A stretch of DNA of 64,000 nt from Actinomyces oricola (GTDB lineage Bacteria > Actinomycetota > Actinomycetes > Actinomycetales > Actinomycetaceae): NCBI RefSeq assembly GCF_004104015.1, contig NZ_RYFV01000015.1:1-64000 (forward strand), written 5' to 3'. Positions 44,409 to 53,523 of the stretch are shown here, in pieces; the stretch's first letter is position 1; every line of letters starts with the position of its first letter. The notes beneath the pieces are model-generated. The model saw only the letters and a list, made by a program, of their open reading frames with translations. It did no database searches and was not told the origin of the DNA. A program made the position numbers and the translations under genes.

Positions 44409-47234
44409 TCAGAGGCGGCTCTTGACGCGCGAGCGCGCCTGAGCCATGAGGGTGGTCTGGATATCCTCGAGGGGCTCGCCGTCGGGGCCGGTGACGTAAC
44501 GGGTCCACGTGCCGTCGGCCTCCAGGTGCCAGGAGGAGACGGCCTCGGAGGCGCTGTGGGTAACCAGCCATTCCAGGTAGTCCACCATGGTGGGGTCGGT
44601 GATGCGCACCAGCGCCTCGACACGGCGATCCAGGTTGCGGTGCATGAGGTCCGCCGAGCCGATGAAGAGCTCCGTCTGACCGGCGTTGGCGAAGGCGTAA
44701 ATACGCGAGTGCTCCAGGAACCGCCCCAGGATGGAGCGTACGCGGATGTTCTCACTGAGCCCGGGCACCCCGGCGCGCAAACCGCAGATGCCCCGCACCA
44801 CAATGTCCACGTCCACCCCGGCGCGGCTAGCCCGGTACAGGGCGTCAATGACGGTCTCGTCAATAATGGAATTGACTTTAATGCGGATCCATGCGGGCTT
44901 ACCGGCGCGTTTATTGTCAATCTCCCGCTCAATGCGCTCCACCAGGCCATCGCGCAGAGAGCGGGGCGCCACCAGCAGGCGGCGGAAGCGGGCGCGGGGG
45001 GCGTAGCCGGAGAGTTGGTTGAACAAGGTGGTCAGGTCCTGGGCGACGTCCCGGTCCGTGGTCAGCAGCCCCAGGTCCTCATATCCGCGGGCCGTCTTGG
45101 GGTGGTAGTTGCCGGTGCCCACGTGGCAGTAGCGGCGCAGGCCGTCGGTCTCCTGGCGCACGACCAGCAGCAGTTTGCAGTGGGTTTTAAGACCCACCAT
45201 GCCGTAGACGACGTGCACCCCGGCCCGCTCAAGTTTGCGGGCCCAGGAAATGTTGTTCTCCTCATCGAAACGGGCTTTAATCTCGACGATGGCGACAACC
45301 TGCTTGTCCGCCTCGGCGGCCTCAATGAGAGCGTCCACAATTGGGGAGTCACCGCTGGTGCGGTAGAGGGTCTGCTTAATGGCCAGGACCTTGGGGTCGG
45401 CGGCGGCCTGGGCGATGAACTCCTGAACCGAGGTGGAGAAGGAGTCGTAGGGGTGGTGCAGGAGAATGTCGTGGTCGCGCATGGCCGCGAAGACGTCCGT
45501 GGCCGAGGAGGACTCGTGGGCGGCCAGTCCGGCGGCGGTCACCGGCACGAAGCGCGGATATTTCAACTCGGACAGGTCCAGGTCGTGGAGCTGGTTGAGG
45601 CAGGTCAGGTCCAGGGGCGCCGGGAGCTCGAAGACGTCGTCGTCGCGCAATCCCAGGGACTTCACCAGGTAGCGGCGGGTGAACGGGCTAATGGTGTCCT
45701 CGACCTCCAGGCGCACCGAGGCGCCGAAACGACGGCGCTCCAGCTCCTTCTCCATGGCTTTGAGAAGGTTCTCGGCGTCGTCCTCCTCCACCTCCAGGTT
45801 CTCATTGCGGGTGACACGGAAGAGGTGGTGCTCCAGAATGTCCATCCCGGGGAAAAGGTGGTCCAGGTGGCGGGCAATGACCGCTTCAATGGGGATGGCG
45901 GCGGTGCCGGCACGCTTGTCGGAGGCCGACAGTTCACGCCCCGGGATGGTGATCAGGCGCGGCAATGAGGAAGGCACTTTAATGCGCGCGAAGTGCTCCT
46001 TGCCGCTGCGGGGGTTGCGCAGGATGACGGCGAGGTTGAGGGATAGGCCCGAAATATAGGGGAAGGGGTGGGAGGGGTCCACCGCCAGGGGGGTGAGGAC
46101 CGGGTAGATCTGGTGGCGGAAGTAGCGGGTGAGCCGTTCACGCTGCCCATCGGTGAGGCTGTCCCAGTCCAGGAGTTCAATATTGTGCTCGGCCAGGGCC
46201 GGACGGATGTCCTGCTGGAAAAGCGCCGCCTGGCGGGCGGTGAGGTCCTTGGCGCGGGCGGTCACAGCGGCGACGACCTCGTGGGCGTCCAGGCCTGAGG
46301 CGCGCACCGGGGTAATGCCGGCCTTAATGCGGCGCATGAGCCCGGCGACGCGCACCATGTAGAACTCGTCGAGGTTGGAGGAGAAGATCGCCAGGAACCA
46401 GGCGCGCTCCAGCAGGGGCAGGTTCTGGTCCTCGGCCTGCTCCAGGACGCGCTCATTGAAGTCCAGCCAGGTCAGTTCACGATCGTTGAAGCGGTCGGTG
46501 AAGGACTCCAGGGGCGGTAGGTCCCTGTCGGGACAATGATCCTGGAGGGGGACGGGATCCAAGGTGGCATCCTCGGAGTCCGGGCCGGGGTTGGCGGGAC
46601 TGGTGGGGCCAGCGGGGCTGGTGGGACTGGTGGAGCCGGCGGGGTTGGTGGGGCCCAAGCGGCCCGAGGTGTGATCAGTGGAATTCGAGCCCGGGCCGGC
46701 AACCTTCGCCTCTGGCACGGGGCGGGCTGCTGGAGTCTGCGCGGAGGCGTCCGAACCCCCAGCCCCCTCCACCTGGTCCTGCCCGGCCGCAACGGGCTTC
46801 GCAGCCGCATCCTCGGCCCGGTTCGGCGAGGTTGGCGAGGCGAGCGCGGCCGGTGTCGCGTAATACGCGCCGCCATTGCCCCCCGTGCTGGTGGGCGGAG
46901 CCGGATCCTCGTCGAAATCCTCGTCCTCGTACTGGGGCCCGGAATCGTCGGCGAAATCGCGGGGGTCCGCCGGCTCAATGACGTGCTCAACGGGCTCCTC
47001 CCGCTGTGGGGCCACCCCGGCGTCCTGCGCGCCCGAGGAGGCTCCCTGATCCCCGGCGCGCGGCGGAGAGCCCTGGGCGGAGGCCTGCTGCGCCTGGACC
47101 CGCGCCTGCCCGCCGAGGAAGGAGGCCAGCGAGGGGACGCCGCCGGCGTCCTCGGCGCCCGATTCGGCACCGGATGGCTGACCGGCCTGGATGTCACTGT
47201 GGGTGGGGGTGTTGTCGGCATCGGGACTCGTCAT
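44409..47234 (-). CDS. ppk1: Polyphosphate kinase 1 with long N-terminal extension
   Basis: A 941-residue protein; typical enzymes are about 700. It makes polyphosphate from ATP. The core begins about residue 235 ([23 protein letters not shown]) and contains [26 protein letters not shown] and the catalytic His region [16 protein letters not shown]; the C-terminal PLD-like domain is complete ([20 protein letters not shown]). The first 230 residues are disordered, rich in Pro, Ser, Ala, Thr and Asp ([12 protein letters not shown]). ATG 47234 is chosen as the first plausible start; the site before it is weak, so the start is uncertain. Confidence 0.92.
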   Translation of the reverse strand: MTSPDADNTPTHSDIQAGQPSGAESGAEDAGGVPSLASFLGGQARVQAQQASAQGSPPRAGDQGASSGAQDAGVAPQREEPVEHVIEPADPRDFADDSGPQYEDEDFDEDPAPPTSTGGNGGAYYATPAALASPTSPNRAEDAAAKPVAAGQDQVEGAGGSDASAQTPAARPVPEAKVAGPGSNSTDHTSGRLGPTNPAGSTSPTSPAGPTSPANPGPDSEDATLDPVPLQDHCPDRDLPPLESFTDRFNDRELTWLDFNERVLEQAEDQNLPLLERAWFLAIFSSNLDEFYMVRVAGLMRRIKAGITPVRASGLDAHEVVAAVTARAKDLTARQAALFQQDIRPALAEHNIELLDWDSLTDGQRERLTRYFRHQIYPVLTPLAVDPSHPFPYISGLSLNLAVILRNPRSGKEHFARIKVPSSLPRLITIPGRELSASDKRAGTAAIPIEAVIARHLDHLFPGMDILEHHLFRVTRNENLEVEEDDAENLLKAMEKELERRRFGASVRLEVEDTISPFTRRYLVKSLGLRDDDVFELPAPLDLTCLNQLHDLDLSELKYPRFVPVTAAGLAAHESSSATDVFAAMRDHDILLHHPYDSFSTSVQEFIAQAAADPKVLAIKQTLYRTSGDSPIVDALIEAAEADKQVVAIVEIKARFDEENNISWARKLERAGVHVVYGMVGLKTHCKLLLVVRQETDGLRRYCHVGTGNYHPKTARGYEDLGLLTTDRDVAQDLTTLFNQLSGYAPRARFRRLLVAPRSLRDGLVERIEREIDNKRAGKPAWIRIKVNSIIDETVIDALYRASRAGVDVDIVVRGICGLRAGVPGLSENIRVRSILGRFLEHSRIYAFANAGQTELFIGSADLMHRNLDRRVEALVRITDPTMVDYLEWLVTHSASEAVSSWHLEADGTWTRYVTGPDGEPLEDIQTTLMAQARSRVKSRL

Positions 47235-47304
47235 GGGTGAATCGTCCCACGTCCAGGTCACCGGTGGGAGGCGGTGGCCCCGCGGGCTGTTGTCCGCGGG
47301 CGGG

Positions 47305-47384
47305 TCGGGGCGCCAGCAGTAGACAGGTCGGGGCGCCAGCAGTAGACAGGTCAGGGCGCCAGCAGTAGACAGGTCAGGGCGCCA
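47305..47384. repeat. 23-bp tandem repeat, three copies plus a partial one
   Basis: Units at 47305, 47328 and 47351 (TCGGGGCGCCAGCAGTAGAC + AGG, second G/A variant), then part of a fourth. They lie upstream of the ppk1 start. Confidence 0.9.
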
Positions 47385-47408
47385 AGGATGGGCGGGCCCG
47401 GTTCGCAG

Positions 47409-47522
47409 GGCTCGCCCAGGCTCACAGGGCTCACCCGGGCTCACGGGGTTCACCCGGGTTCACAGGCTTCGCCCGGGCTCACGGGGCTCGCCCGGGTTCG
47501 CAGGACTCGCCCGGGCTCATGG
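47409..47522. repeat. 19-bp tandem repeat, six copies
   Basis: Units start at 47409, 47428, 47447, 47466, 47485 and 47504, on the theme GGCTCGCCCGGGCTCACGG. 19 is not a multiple of three, so this is non-coding. It fills the gap between the 47552-48211 gene and ppk1. Confidence 0.9.
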
Positions 47523-47551
47523 GATTCAGGGCCCGCCCGAGTCGGCCCTCC

Positions 47552-48211
47552 TCAGTCAAGCAGGCCTGCGGCCGCCCGCTTAGCCGATTCCGTCAGCTCG
47601 TCGGCTGTGGCCGCGAGCGCGGAGTCGCGCAGGGTGACCCGGTTGGCGAGTTCGTCGGTGTCGTCTTCAATCCACACCGAGTTCGATCCTCGTGCCAGGG
47701 CGCGCAGGAAATCCGCGCATGCGATCAGCACGGGCGCCAGCGCCACCGCCGAGCCCTCCAGGCGCCCGGCCAGGACCGTGTCGAGGCGCGCATGCAGCTC
47801 CTCGGGCGCCGGCGCGCGGCGGCCGGCGGCCCGGGCGGCCTCAAAACGGGCAATGGCCTCGGCGTCGGCTCCGGACAGGTCGATAACCGTGGCGTAGCGG
47901 CGGGCCACGAGCTGGGGGTCGCGGCGGATCCACTCGCGCAGCAGGAACAAGCGCCAGAGAGTGCCCGGCAGGGTGGTTGCCGGGGAGTCGGCCCACAGCT
48001 CGGCGACGTCGTCAACGCCCTGGGTTTCGACTGCCGCCACGACGCCCGCACGGGTAATGGGGCCGTCGTCGCTTATACCTGGGAAGCCGCCGATGAGGGC
48101 CTGGGCGGCGTGGTGGGCGAGCTCGGAGGAGACGGCAGTATCCTCACTGCCTTCGATCTGCTCGGCGACCTCCGGGTCAAGGCGGGCCGGGCGGTGGAAT
48201 TGGCGGGGCAC
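47552..48211 (-). CDS. Conserved actinobacterial-type protein of unknown function
   Basis: A 219-residue, mostly helical protein: PRQFHRPARLDPEVAEQIEGSE at the start, then WRLFLLREWIRRDPQLVARRYATVI and a C-terminal helix bundle. No signal, membrane helix or catalytic motif is visible. GTG 48211 follows AAGGAG by six bases, which is decisive; the open frame running back to 48394 crosses the tRNA intron. It lies 81 bases downstream of the tRNA-Lys gene. Confidence 0.7.
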   Translation of the reverse strand: MPRQFHRPARLDPEVAEQIEGSEDTAVSSELAHHAAQALIGGFPGISDDGPITRAGVVAAVETQGVDDVAELWADSPATTLPGTLWRLFLLREWIRRDPQLVARRYATVIDLSGADAEAIARFEAARAAGRRAPAPEELHARLDTVLAGRLEGSAVALAPVLIACADFLRALARGSNSVWIEDDTDELANRVTLRDSALAATADELTESAKRAAAGLLD

Positions 48212-48251
48212 GGCGAACTCCTTGGGTGAGGGTCGGCGGGCGCCGGGAATG

Positions 48252-48281
48252 AAGGCCACCCCTCGGATGAGGGGTGGCCTT
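48252..48281 (-). terminator. Terminator of the tRNA-Lys gene
   Basis: AAGGCCACCCCT and AGGGGTGGCCTT form a perfect 12-bp stem with a 6-nt loop, 11 bases past the tRNA 3' end. Confidence 0.65.
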
Positions 48282-48292
48282 GCGTCCGGCGG

Positions 48293-48588
48293 TGGGCTGC
48301 CCGGGACTCGAACCCGGAACCCGCGGATTAACGTGCGCACTTCGGCTTTCGCCGCCGCCCCGGGGGGCGTTCGTGGCCTGGACTGTCCCTTCACCGTGGC
48401 ACGCCCGTGCTGTAGGTGCCGCCCGTCCAGTCTCTACACCTTCCCTCCCGTAGGAGGGCTTGGCTCGGGATCGCCTCGCCTGATGGCAGGGGGTTCCCCG
48501 ACTTTGAGCGGTGTCATCCCCGCGGTTTCCCGCAAGGTGCTCCTATTCAGTTGAAGTCCGCTGCTCTAACCAATTGAGCCAGCAGCCC
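48293..48588 (-). tRNA. tRNA-Lys(UUU), interrupted by a group I intron
   Basis: Exons are 48554-48588 (5' half, 35 nt) and 48293-48331 (3' half, 39 nt). Joined, they give a canonical 74-nt cloverleaf: acceptor GGGCTGC/GCAGCCC, D arm GCTC/GAGC, anticodon stem GCGGA/TCCGC, loop CTTTTAA (anticodon UUU), T arm CCGGG TTCGAGT CCCGG, discriminator A. The interruption falls between anticodon bases 34 and 35, the position of the cyanobacterial tRNA-Leu(UAA) intron. CCA is not encoded. Unspliced RNA cannot form the anticodon loop, so function depends on splicing. Confidence 0.93.
48332..48553 (-). ncRNA. Group I self-splicing intron, 222 nt, no ORF
   Basis: Reading the minus strand, the core elements appear in order: short P1 with CUU of the exon facing GAG; P2 (CCTTGCG, loop, CGCGGGG); P3 (CCGCTC with GGGCGG); P4 (TCGGG with CCCGA); P5 (GCC ATCA GGC inside CCT...AGG); P6 (CCCTCC TAC GGGAGGG); P7 (GACTG with CAGTC); P8 (CACC...GGTG); P9 with a GAAA tetraloop (GGC GAAA GCC). 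Signature strings include GAGCCAAGCC, AAGGTGTAGAGACT and GGTGAAGGGACAGTCCAG, closely like the Azoarcus tRNA-Ile intron (IC3). The last intron base is G. No homing endonuclease is encoded. Confidence 0.93.
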
Positions 48589-48789
48589 GGCGCGGGCAGT
48601 CTATCGGGCGGGCCGCCCCGGTGTCACACCCAGTGCCCGCTCCTAAGCGTTCACCACGGCGGCGTGGGGCGTGTTGTCTGTCACTCGGGGTCTGCTGCGC
48701 CTGGAGCGCGACCGCCTGTCGGCACCACCTGGGCCCGCCCGCGCGAGGCGGCCAGGCGCTCAGCCCAGGATGAGTATCCTGGGACTGAG

Positions 48790-49467
48790 ATGAGTCGTCG
48801 AACCCTCGTGAGCGCCACCGGGTTGGCCGCGACGGCTGCGCCGGCCGGATGCGCCCCGTCGAATCGTTCAAATCCGGATACCGGCCCAACACCACAAGGA
48901 TCGCCCACGATGACATCCACGTCAGACCCGTCGGACTCGTCCGCCACCAGGCGCCCTCTGCTCGTGTTCTTCTCCCGTCCCGGTGAGAACTACTGGGCGG
49001 GAGGACGACGTAATCTCGAAATCGGCAATACGAAGGTGGTGGCCGAGATGATATCCGAGCGGATCGACTGCGATACCTATGAGATTCTTGCCGCTGACCC
49101 CTACCCGGAGGCGTACGACCCCACTGTCGAGCGCGGCCGGCAGGAGCAGAACGACAATGCCCGCCCCGAGATCGATGGAGACCCGCCCGACCTCAGTGGC
49201 TACCAGACGGTGCTAATCGGCTGCCCCCTCTGGCATATGAGAGCGCCCATGATCATCCGCTCCTTCCTCGATCAGACCAGTGCGCTTGCCGGTAAAACGG
49301 TCCATCCGTTCTTCACCTACGGGGCGGAGCAGGGGTCGGTCATCGAGGACTACCGCGAGCTCTGCCCCAAGGCCGATGTGCGGGAGGGTCTCGCCATTCG
49401 CGGTGAGGATGTCGAGGGCGCTGCCAACGAGGTTGAGGCCTGGCTGGACAAGAGCGGCTTGCGCTGA
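48790..49467 (+). CDS. Flavodoxin-like protein with a putative lipoprotein/Tat-type signal
   Basis: A 225-residue protein. The flavodoxin fold is clear: LLVFFSRPGENYWAGG at the FMN phosphate loop, GNTKVVAEMISERI, IGCPLWHMRAPMIIRSFLDQ, and PFFTYGAEQGSVIEDY. The start at ATG 48790 adds MSRRTLVSATGLAATAAPAGC, with paired arginines and a lipobox-like PAGC, suggesting export and lipid anchoring; ATG 48910 would give a cytosolic form. The physiological partner is unknown. Confidence 0.75.
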   Translation: MSRRTLVSATGLAATAAPAGCAPSNRSNPDTGPTPQGSPTMTSTSDPSDSSATRRPLLVFFSRPGENYWAGGRRNLEIGNTKVVAEMISERIDCDTYEILAADPYPEAYDPTVERGRQEQNDNARPEIDGDPPDLSGYQTVLIGCPLWHMRAPMIIRSFLDQTSALAGKTVHPFFTYGAEQGSVIEDYRELCPKADVREGLAIRGEDVEGAANEVEAWLDKSGLR

Positions 49468-49517
49468 CGCCACGATCAGGGCTCGTAGGGGTCCGCAGGG
49501 AACCGGGGAACCAGCGC

Positions 49518-49561
49518 CTGGGGTTTATCTGGGGTTTATCTGGGGTTTATCTGGGGTTTAT
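49518..49561. repeat. 11-bp tandem repeat, four copies, overlapping the ROK stop codon
   Basis: CTGGGGTTTAT four times in perfect tandem. The TAA stop of the leftward ROK gene (49558-49560) is within the last unit. Confidence 0.95.
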
Positions 49562-50718
49562 GAGGACTTCAGGCGCGACTCGACACTGCACGCCCAGGGC
49601 TCGACGGCCAGTGCGGCCGCCCCGCGCGCCCACTCCCCGAAGGTGAAGGCGCGCGTGAGGATCCGGGGGACGGGGGCGCTCCAGTGCCGGGCGCGCTCCA
49701 CGGCGGCGTCGAAGGCCTCGCGGTGGGCGTCGACCACCCCCACCCCCTCCCCGGAGACGACGATGAGTTCGGGGTCGACCAGGGCGGCGATCCCGCCGGC
49801 GATCCGTCCTGCCGCGGCCGCGGCCAGGGCCAGGATGTGGTCCAGGCGTGGGTCGCGGGCCAGGTCGGTCAGGCCCTGGGGCCCCACCACGTCCTCGGCG
49901 CGAACCCGGTGGCCGAGGACCTCGCTGGCCTGGGCGGCAATGCCCGGAGCCGAGGCAAGGGCGCGGGCACAGCCAATGTGCCCTATCTCGCAGGAGGGCC
50001 CGGAGTCGCTCAGGGGCAGGTGCCCCACGCTGCCGGCGGCGCCATGGGAGCCGGCGATGACGCGCCCTCCAATAGCCAGGCCACAGCCGATCCCGGTGCC
50101 CAGGGTGAGCAGGGCGAAGGGGTCGGCGCCACGCCCCAGCCCGAACCACGCCTCGGCGTAGGTGAAGGCCCGTACGTCGTTGGCTACGCGGACCGGCAGC
50201 CCGGTCGCCTCGGCCATGAGGCCGGCAATGGGCACTCGGGTCCAGCCCAGGAACGGCGCAACGCGAATCTCCCGCTCCCCCACGACACTCGCCCCCAGGG
50301 AGAGTCCCATCCCCGACAATGGCGTGTCGGAGCTGTGAGCGACCCTGGCGGTCAGGGCGGCGATTTGGGCGACCACGCCGTCGACGTCCCGGCCCACGAG
50401 CGGCTCGGAGGTGTCCATGAGCACGGATCCCGTCGGGTCAATGAGTTCGGCGTAGAGGTGGTCCGCCGTGAGTTTGACGCCGAGGAGCGCGGCGGCCCGG
50501 GGCGCGAGCCTCAGGGCCCGGATGGGCCGGCCGGGGCCGGCGAGTGTGGGGGCCTCCTCGATCACGAGGCCGGTCTCCAGGAGTGGGCGGACCGCCCGGG
50601 TCAGGGTGGCGGCCGACAGCCCGAGGTGGCGCGCCAGCGCTGAGCGAGTGGACGTGCCGTCCACGGCCAGAAGGAGAAGCACCTGGGACACGGGGCCGAC
50701 TCCAGCCCGTGGCTCCAT
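49558..50718 (-). CDS. ROK-family transcriptional regulator
   Basis: A 386-residue protein. An N-terminal winged helix (SQVLLLLAVDGTSTRSALARHLGLSAATLTRAVRPLLETG) is followed by a ROK domain: GMGLSLGASVVG, FALLTLGTGIGCGLAIGG and the zinc-site-like region HGAAGSVGHLPLSDSGPSCEIGHIGCAR, with cysteines CEIGHIGC. It probably represses the divergent galactoside genes and responds to a sugar. ATG 50718 follows AAGGAGG; an open frame to 50880 is not needed. Confidence 0.88.
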   Translation of the reverse strand: MEPRAGVGPVSQVLLLLAVDGTSTRSALARHLGLSAATLTRAVRPLLETGLVIEEAPTLAGPGRPIRALRLAPRAAALLGVKLTADHLYAELIDPTGSVLMDTSEPLVGRDVDGVVAQIAALTARVAHSSDTPLSGMGLSLGASVVGEREIRVAPFLGWTRVPIAGLMAEATGLPVRVANDVRAFTYAEAWFGLGRGADPFALLTLGTGIGCGLAIGGRVIAGSHGAAGSVGHLPLSDSGPSCEIGHIGCARALASAPGIAAQASEVLGHRVRAEDVVGPQGLTDLARDPRLDHILALAAAAAGRIAGGIAALVDPELIVVSGEGVGVVDAHREAFDAAVERARHWSAPVPRILTRAFTFGEWARGAAALAVEPWACSVESRLKSS

Positions 50719-50895
50719 GGCGGTCCTCCTTGTCAGTGGCCGGCGGTCGGGAGGGCAACTCCTTGGCGCTCCGGTGCCCATCGGTGCCCATCGGTGCCTT
50801 GCGGGTCGCAGCACCCCGCAAGGCGCGGCCGCCAGGTCGATCGTGCCATACGAACACCGGCCGCCGCGCGTCACAGTCACTCCACAACTGCGAAC

Positions 50896-50909
50896 ATCTG
50901 ATGTCAGAT
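50896..50909. promoter_or_regulatory. Operator-like inverted repeat, divergent ROK/galactosidase region
   Basis: ATCTGA-TG-TCAGAT, a perfect 6-bp inverted repeat, about 15 bases upstream of the -35 at 50924. Confidence 0.5.
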
Positions 50910-50923
50910 TGACGCATTAGTGG

Positions 50924-50963
50924 TTGACAAAGTGTCTCTGCGCTCATTAATTTCATATTGAAA
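50924..50963 (+). promoter_or_regulatory. Promoter and operator of the alpha-galactosidase gene
   Basis: TTGACA at 50924-50929, 17-bp spacer, TTAATT at 50947-50952 as a weak -10. TTTCA-TAT-TGAAA at 50951-50963 is a perfect inverted repeat over the start region and could be the ROK operator. Confidence 0.5.
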
Positions 50964-50998
50964 GTAACCGCGCCTCGCCCTGCCCCGGAAGGACTGCG

Positions 50999-53176
50999 AT
51001 GACCCTCCATCTGCGCAACGCCGGCACCTCCCTCGTTGTCGACACACCCGGTGACCGTTTCCCCGTGGTGCGCCACTGGGGCGCCGACCTCGGCGACTTG
51101 AGCGCCACCGCCCTCGAAGACGCCGCCACCGCGGCCCGAACGTCTTTGGGAACCAATACCGCCTGGATACTCAATGACCTCCCCATCCTCCCCCTGGCCC
51201 ACCTGGGCTGGTCCGCCCGCCCCGCCGTCGGCCTCCACCGCTCCGACGGCACCTCCTTCTCCTTCCACCCCGAGACCGTCACCCACACCGCGGGCCGGGA
51301 CGAAGCTGCCGTCGGCACCGTCCACACACTGACCTCCACCGGCACCGACCCCGCCCACGGCGTCACGGTTGTCTGCGAGCTCCGCCTGGAGGCCTCGGGC
51401 CTGGTACGCGTGCGCGCCGGCGTCCACAATGACGCGCAGGGCCGCGATGACCTCGACCCCACCCTCTTCGTGGACGAGGTCACCCCCTACCTGCCCCTGC
51501 CCGACAGCGCCGACGAAGTCCTTGACATGTCCGGCCACCACATCCACGAGCGCACCCTCCAGCGCCACGCCCTGACCGCCGGCACCCACCTGCGCGAGTC
51601 CTGGGAGGGGCGCCCCGGTCACGACGCCACCACCTGGGTGGCCGCGGGCCGCAGCGGCTTCGGCTGGCGCAGCGGCACCGTCCACGGCGTGCACCTGGCC
51701 TGGTCCGGCTCCACCCGCTCCCTCATCCTCAACCCGCCCCAGGGCCGCAAACTCCTGGGCGCCGGCGAGTTGCTGGTCCCCGGCGAGGTGCGCCTGGAGG
51801 CCGGCCAGTCCTATACCTCCCCGTGGGTCGTCTTCTCCTGGGGCGAGGGCCTAGACGCCCTGGCCCATCGCGGCCACGCCTTCCTGCGCGCCCTGCCCTC
51901 CCACCCCAGCCGGCCGCGCCCCGTCCTGCTCAACACCTGGGAGGCCGCCTACTTCGACCACGACCTGGATCGCCTTAAGACCCTGGCCGACCTGGCCGCC
52001 TCGGTGGGAATCGAACGCTACGTGCTCGACGACGGCTGGTTCTCCTCCCGCCGCGACGACACCTCCGGCCTGGGCGACTGGCAGGTCTCCACCGAGATGT
52101 GGCCCCAGGGCCTGGGCCCGCTGGTCGACTACGTCCACAGCCTCGGCATGGAGTTCGGCCTGTGGTTCGAGCCCGAGATGGTCAACCTCGACTCGGACCT
52201 GGCCCGCACCCACCCGGACTGGATCCTCTCCGACGGCGCCGGCGGCGCCCCGGAGCACCGCAACCAGCGTGTCCTGGACCTGTGCGCCCCCGGCGCCTGG
52301 GAGTACCTGTACGAGTCGATCTGCGCACTGGTGGAGCGCCACGACATCGCCTACATCAAGTGGGACCACAACTCGCCCCTCTTGGCGACCGGGCACCAGA
52401 CCGCCGCGCCCACGGCCGGCCACCACGGCGGCGGCGCCGTCCACGACCAGACTCTGGCGCTCTACCGCCTCCTGGACGCCCTTCACGAGCGCTTCCCCGC
52501 CCTGGAGATCGAGTCCTGCGCAGGCGGCGGGGGGCGCATTGACATGGGGATTATGGAGCGCACCCAGCGCGTGTGGGCTTCAGACTCCATTGACGCCCAC
52601 GACCGCCAGGACATCCAGCGCGGCACCACCCTCCTGCTGCCCCCCGAGCTCATGGGCACCCATGTGGGCGCCGGCCGCGCCCACACCACCCTGCGCGACC
52701 TCGACATTGACTTCCGCGCCGGCACCGCCCTGTGGGGGCACATGGGCGTGGAGTGGGACCTCACCGAGGCCGACGAGCCCACGCTCAAGCGCCTGGCCGA
52801 CACCATCGCCCTGCACAAGGAGCTGCGCCCCCTGCTCCACTCGGGCCTGACCGTCCACGCGGACCTGGCCGACGACGACGCGCTGCGCATTGAGGGCGTT
52901 GTGGCCGTTGACGGCTCCCAGGCCATTTTCCAGATCGCCTGCCTGGGCCAGCTCATCTCCTGGCCCACCGCGCCGCGGCCTCTGCCCGGACTGGACCCGG
53001 AGCGGATCTACCGAGTCGAATTGGCCGCCCCGACCTACCCCGAGCTGGACCTGCGGGCGGAATGGATGGACAAGGGGGTAATTCTGCCCGGCTCCTACCT
53101 ATCGACCACGGGACTGGCCCTGCCAGTCCTCCACCCCGACCACCTGATCCTCGTGCGCGCCACCGCTGTCGACTGA
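50999..53176 (+). CDS. Alpha-galactosidase, GH36
   Basis: A 725-residue enzyme releasing alpha-galactose from melibiose, raffinose or related oligosaccharides. The catalytic nucleophile is about D456 in YIKWDHNSPL and the acid/base about D529 in RVWASDSIDAHDRQDIQRG; ESCAGGGGRIDMG and YVLDDGWFSSRRDD are also typical. The order (N-terminal beta-sandwich, barrel, C-terminal domain) and length match GH36. No signal peptide, so it acts on imported sugar. GGAAGGA lies upstream of the ATG. Confidence 0.95.
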   Translation: MTLHLRNAGTSLVVDTPGDRFPVVRHWGADLGDLSATALEDAATAARTSLGTNTAWILNDLPILPLAHLGWSARPAVGLHRSDGTSFSFHPETVTHTAGRDEAAVGTVHTLTSTGTDPAHGVTVVCELRLEASGLVRVRAGVHNDAQGRDDLDPTLFVDEVTPYLPLPDSADEVLDMSGHHIHERTLQRHALTAGTHLRESWEGRPGHDATTWVAAGRSGFGWRSGTVHGVHLAWSGSTRSLILNPPQGRKLLGAGELLVPGEVRLEAGQSYTSPWVVFSWGEGLDALAHRGHAFLRALPSHPSRPRPVLLNTWEAAYFDHDLDRLKTLADLAASVGIERYVLDDGWFSSRRDDTSGLGDWQVSTEMWPQGLGPLVDYVHSLGMEFGLWFEPEMVNLDSDLARTHPDWILSDGAGGAPEHRNQRVLDLCAPGAWEYLYESICALVERHDIAYIKWDHNSPLLATGHQTAAPTAGHHGGGAVHDQTLALYRLLDALHERFPALEIESCAGGGGRIDMGIMERTQRVWASDSIDAHDRQDIQRGTTLLLPPELMGTHVGAGRAHTTLRDLDIDFRAGTALWGHMGVEWDLTEADEPTLKRLADTIALHKELRPLLHSGLTVHADLADDDALRIEGVVAVDGSQAIFQIACLGQLISWPTAPRPLPGLDPERIYRVELAAPTYPELDLRAEWMDKGVILPGSYLSTTGLALPVLHPDHLILVRATAVD

Positions 53177-53523
53177 GGCTTTCGGGCGCGGGTACCGGCT
53201 AATGGCCCGGCCTGACGATTCGGCCCACGCACTCCCCGCCGCCGGGGCGTCGCGGGCAATCTCAGGCAATCACGGGCAATAGTGCCACCGGCCGGCCCCC
53301 GCTCCACCTGCTCCCCCACGGCTGCGGGCCGGCTGGGCACGAGCCGGCCGGCCCCGCCCGGGGCCGCCACCCCACCTGATCCCCGGGGCTCCTCGGGGCC
53401 ACCACCCCACTAATCCACCACCCGCCACTCCCAAAACTCCCGCTCCGGTGCTGAGGGTGCAGCAGCTGCTGCGCCCTCAGCCCTCGGCAACCCGGACCTG
53501 TCAATGACGACCTGGAAGGAACC
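53177..53523. other. Intergenic region between alpha-galactosidase and ABC permease genes
   Basis: 347 bases without a gene. It contains three 10-bp direct repeats ending GGGCAAT/AGGCAAT (53251-53280) and a 30-bp palindrome at 53451-53480. A promoter for the transport genes may lie here; none is clear. Confidence 0.5.
53451..53480. repeat. 30-bp near-perfect palindrome before the permease genes
   Basis: CTGAGGGTGCAGCAG followed directly by CTGCTGCGCCCTCAG; one T-G pair departs from perfection. It lies 44 bases upstream of the first permease start and could be an operator or terminator. Confidence 0.6.

Noticed and set aside
47235-47453. Upstream extension of ppk1 (73 more codons)
   Set aside because: It would translate the 23-bp and 19-bp repeats; period and composition argue for non-coding DNA.
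48212-48394. Upstream extension of the 219-residue gene
   Set aside because: The frame crosses the tRNA 3' exon and intron; AAGGAG before GTG 48211 marks the true start.
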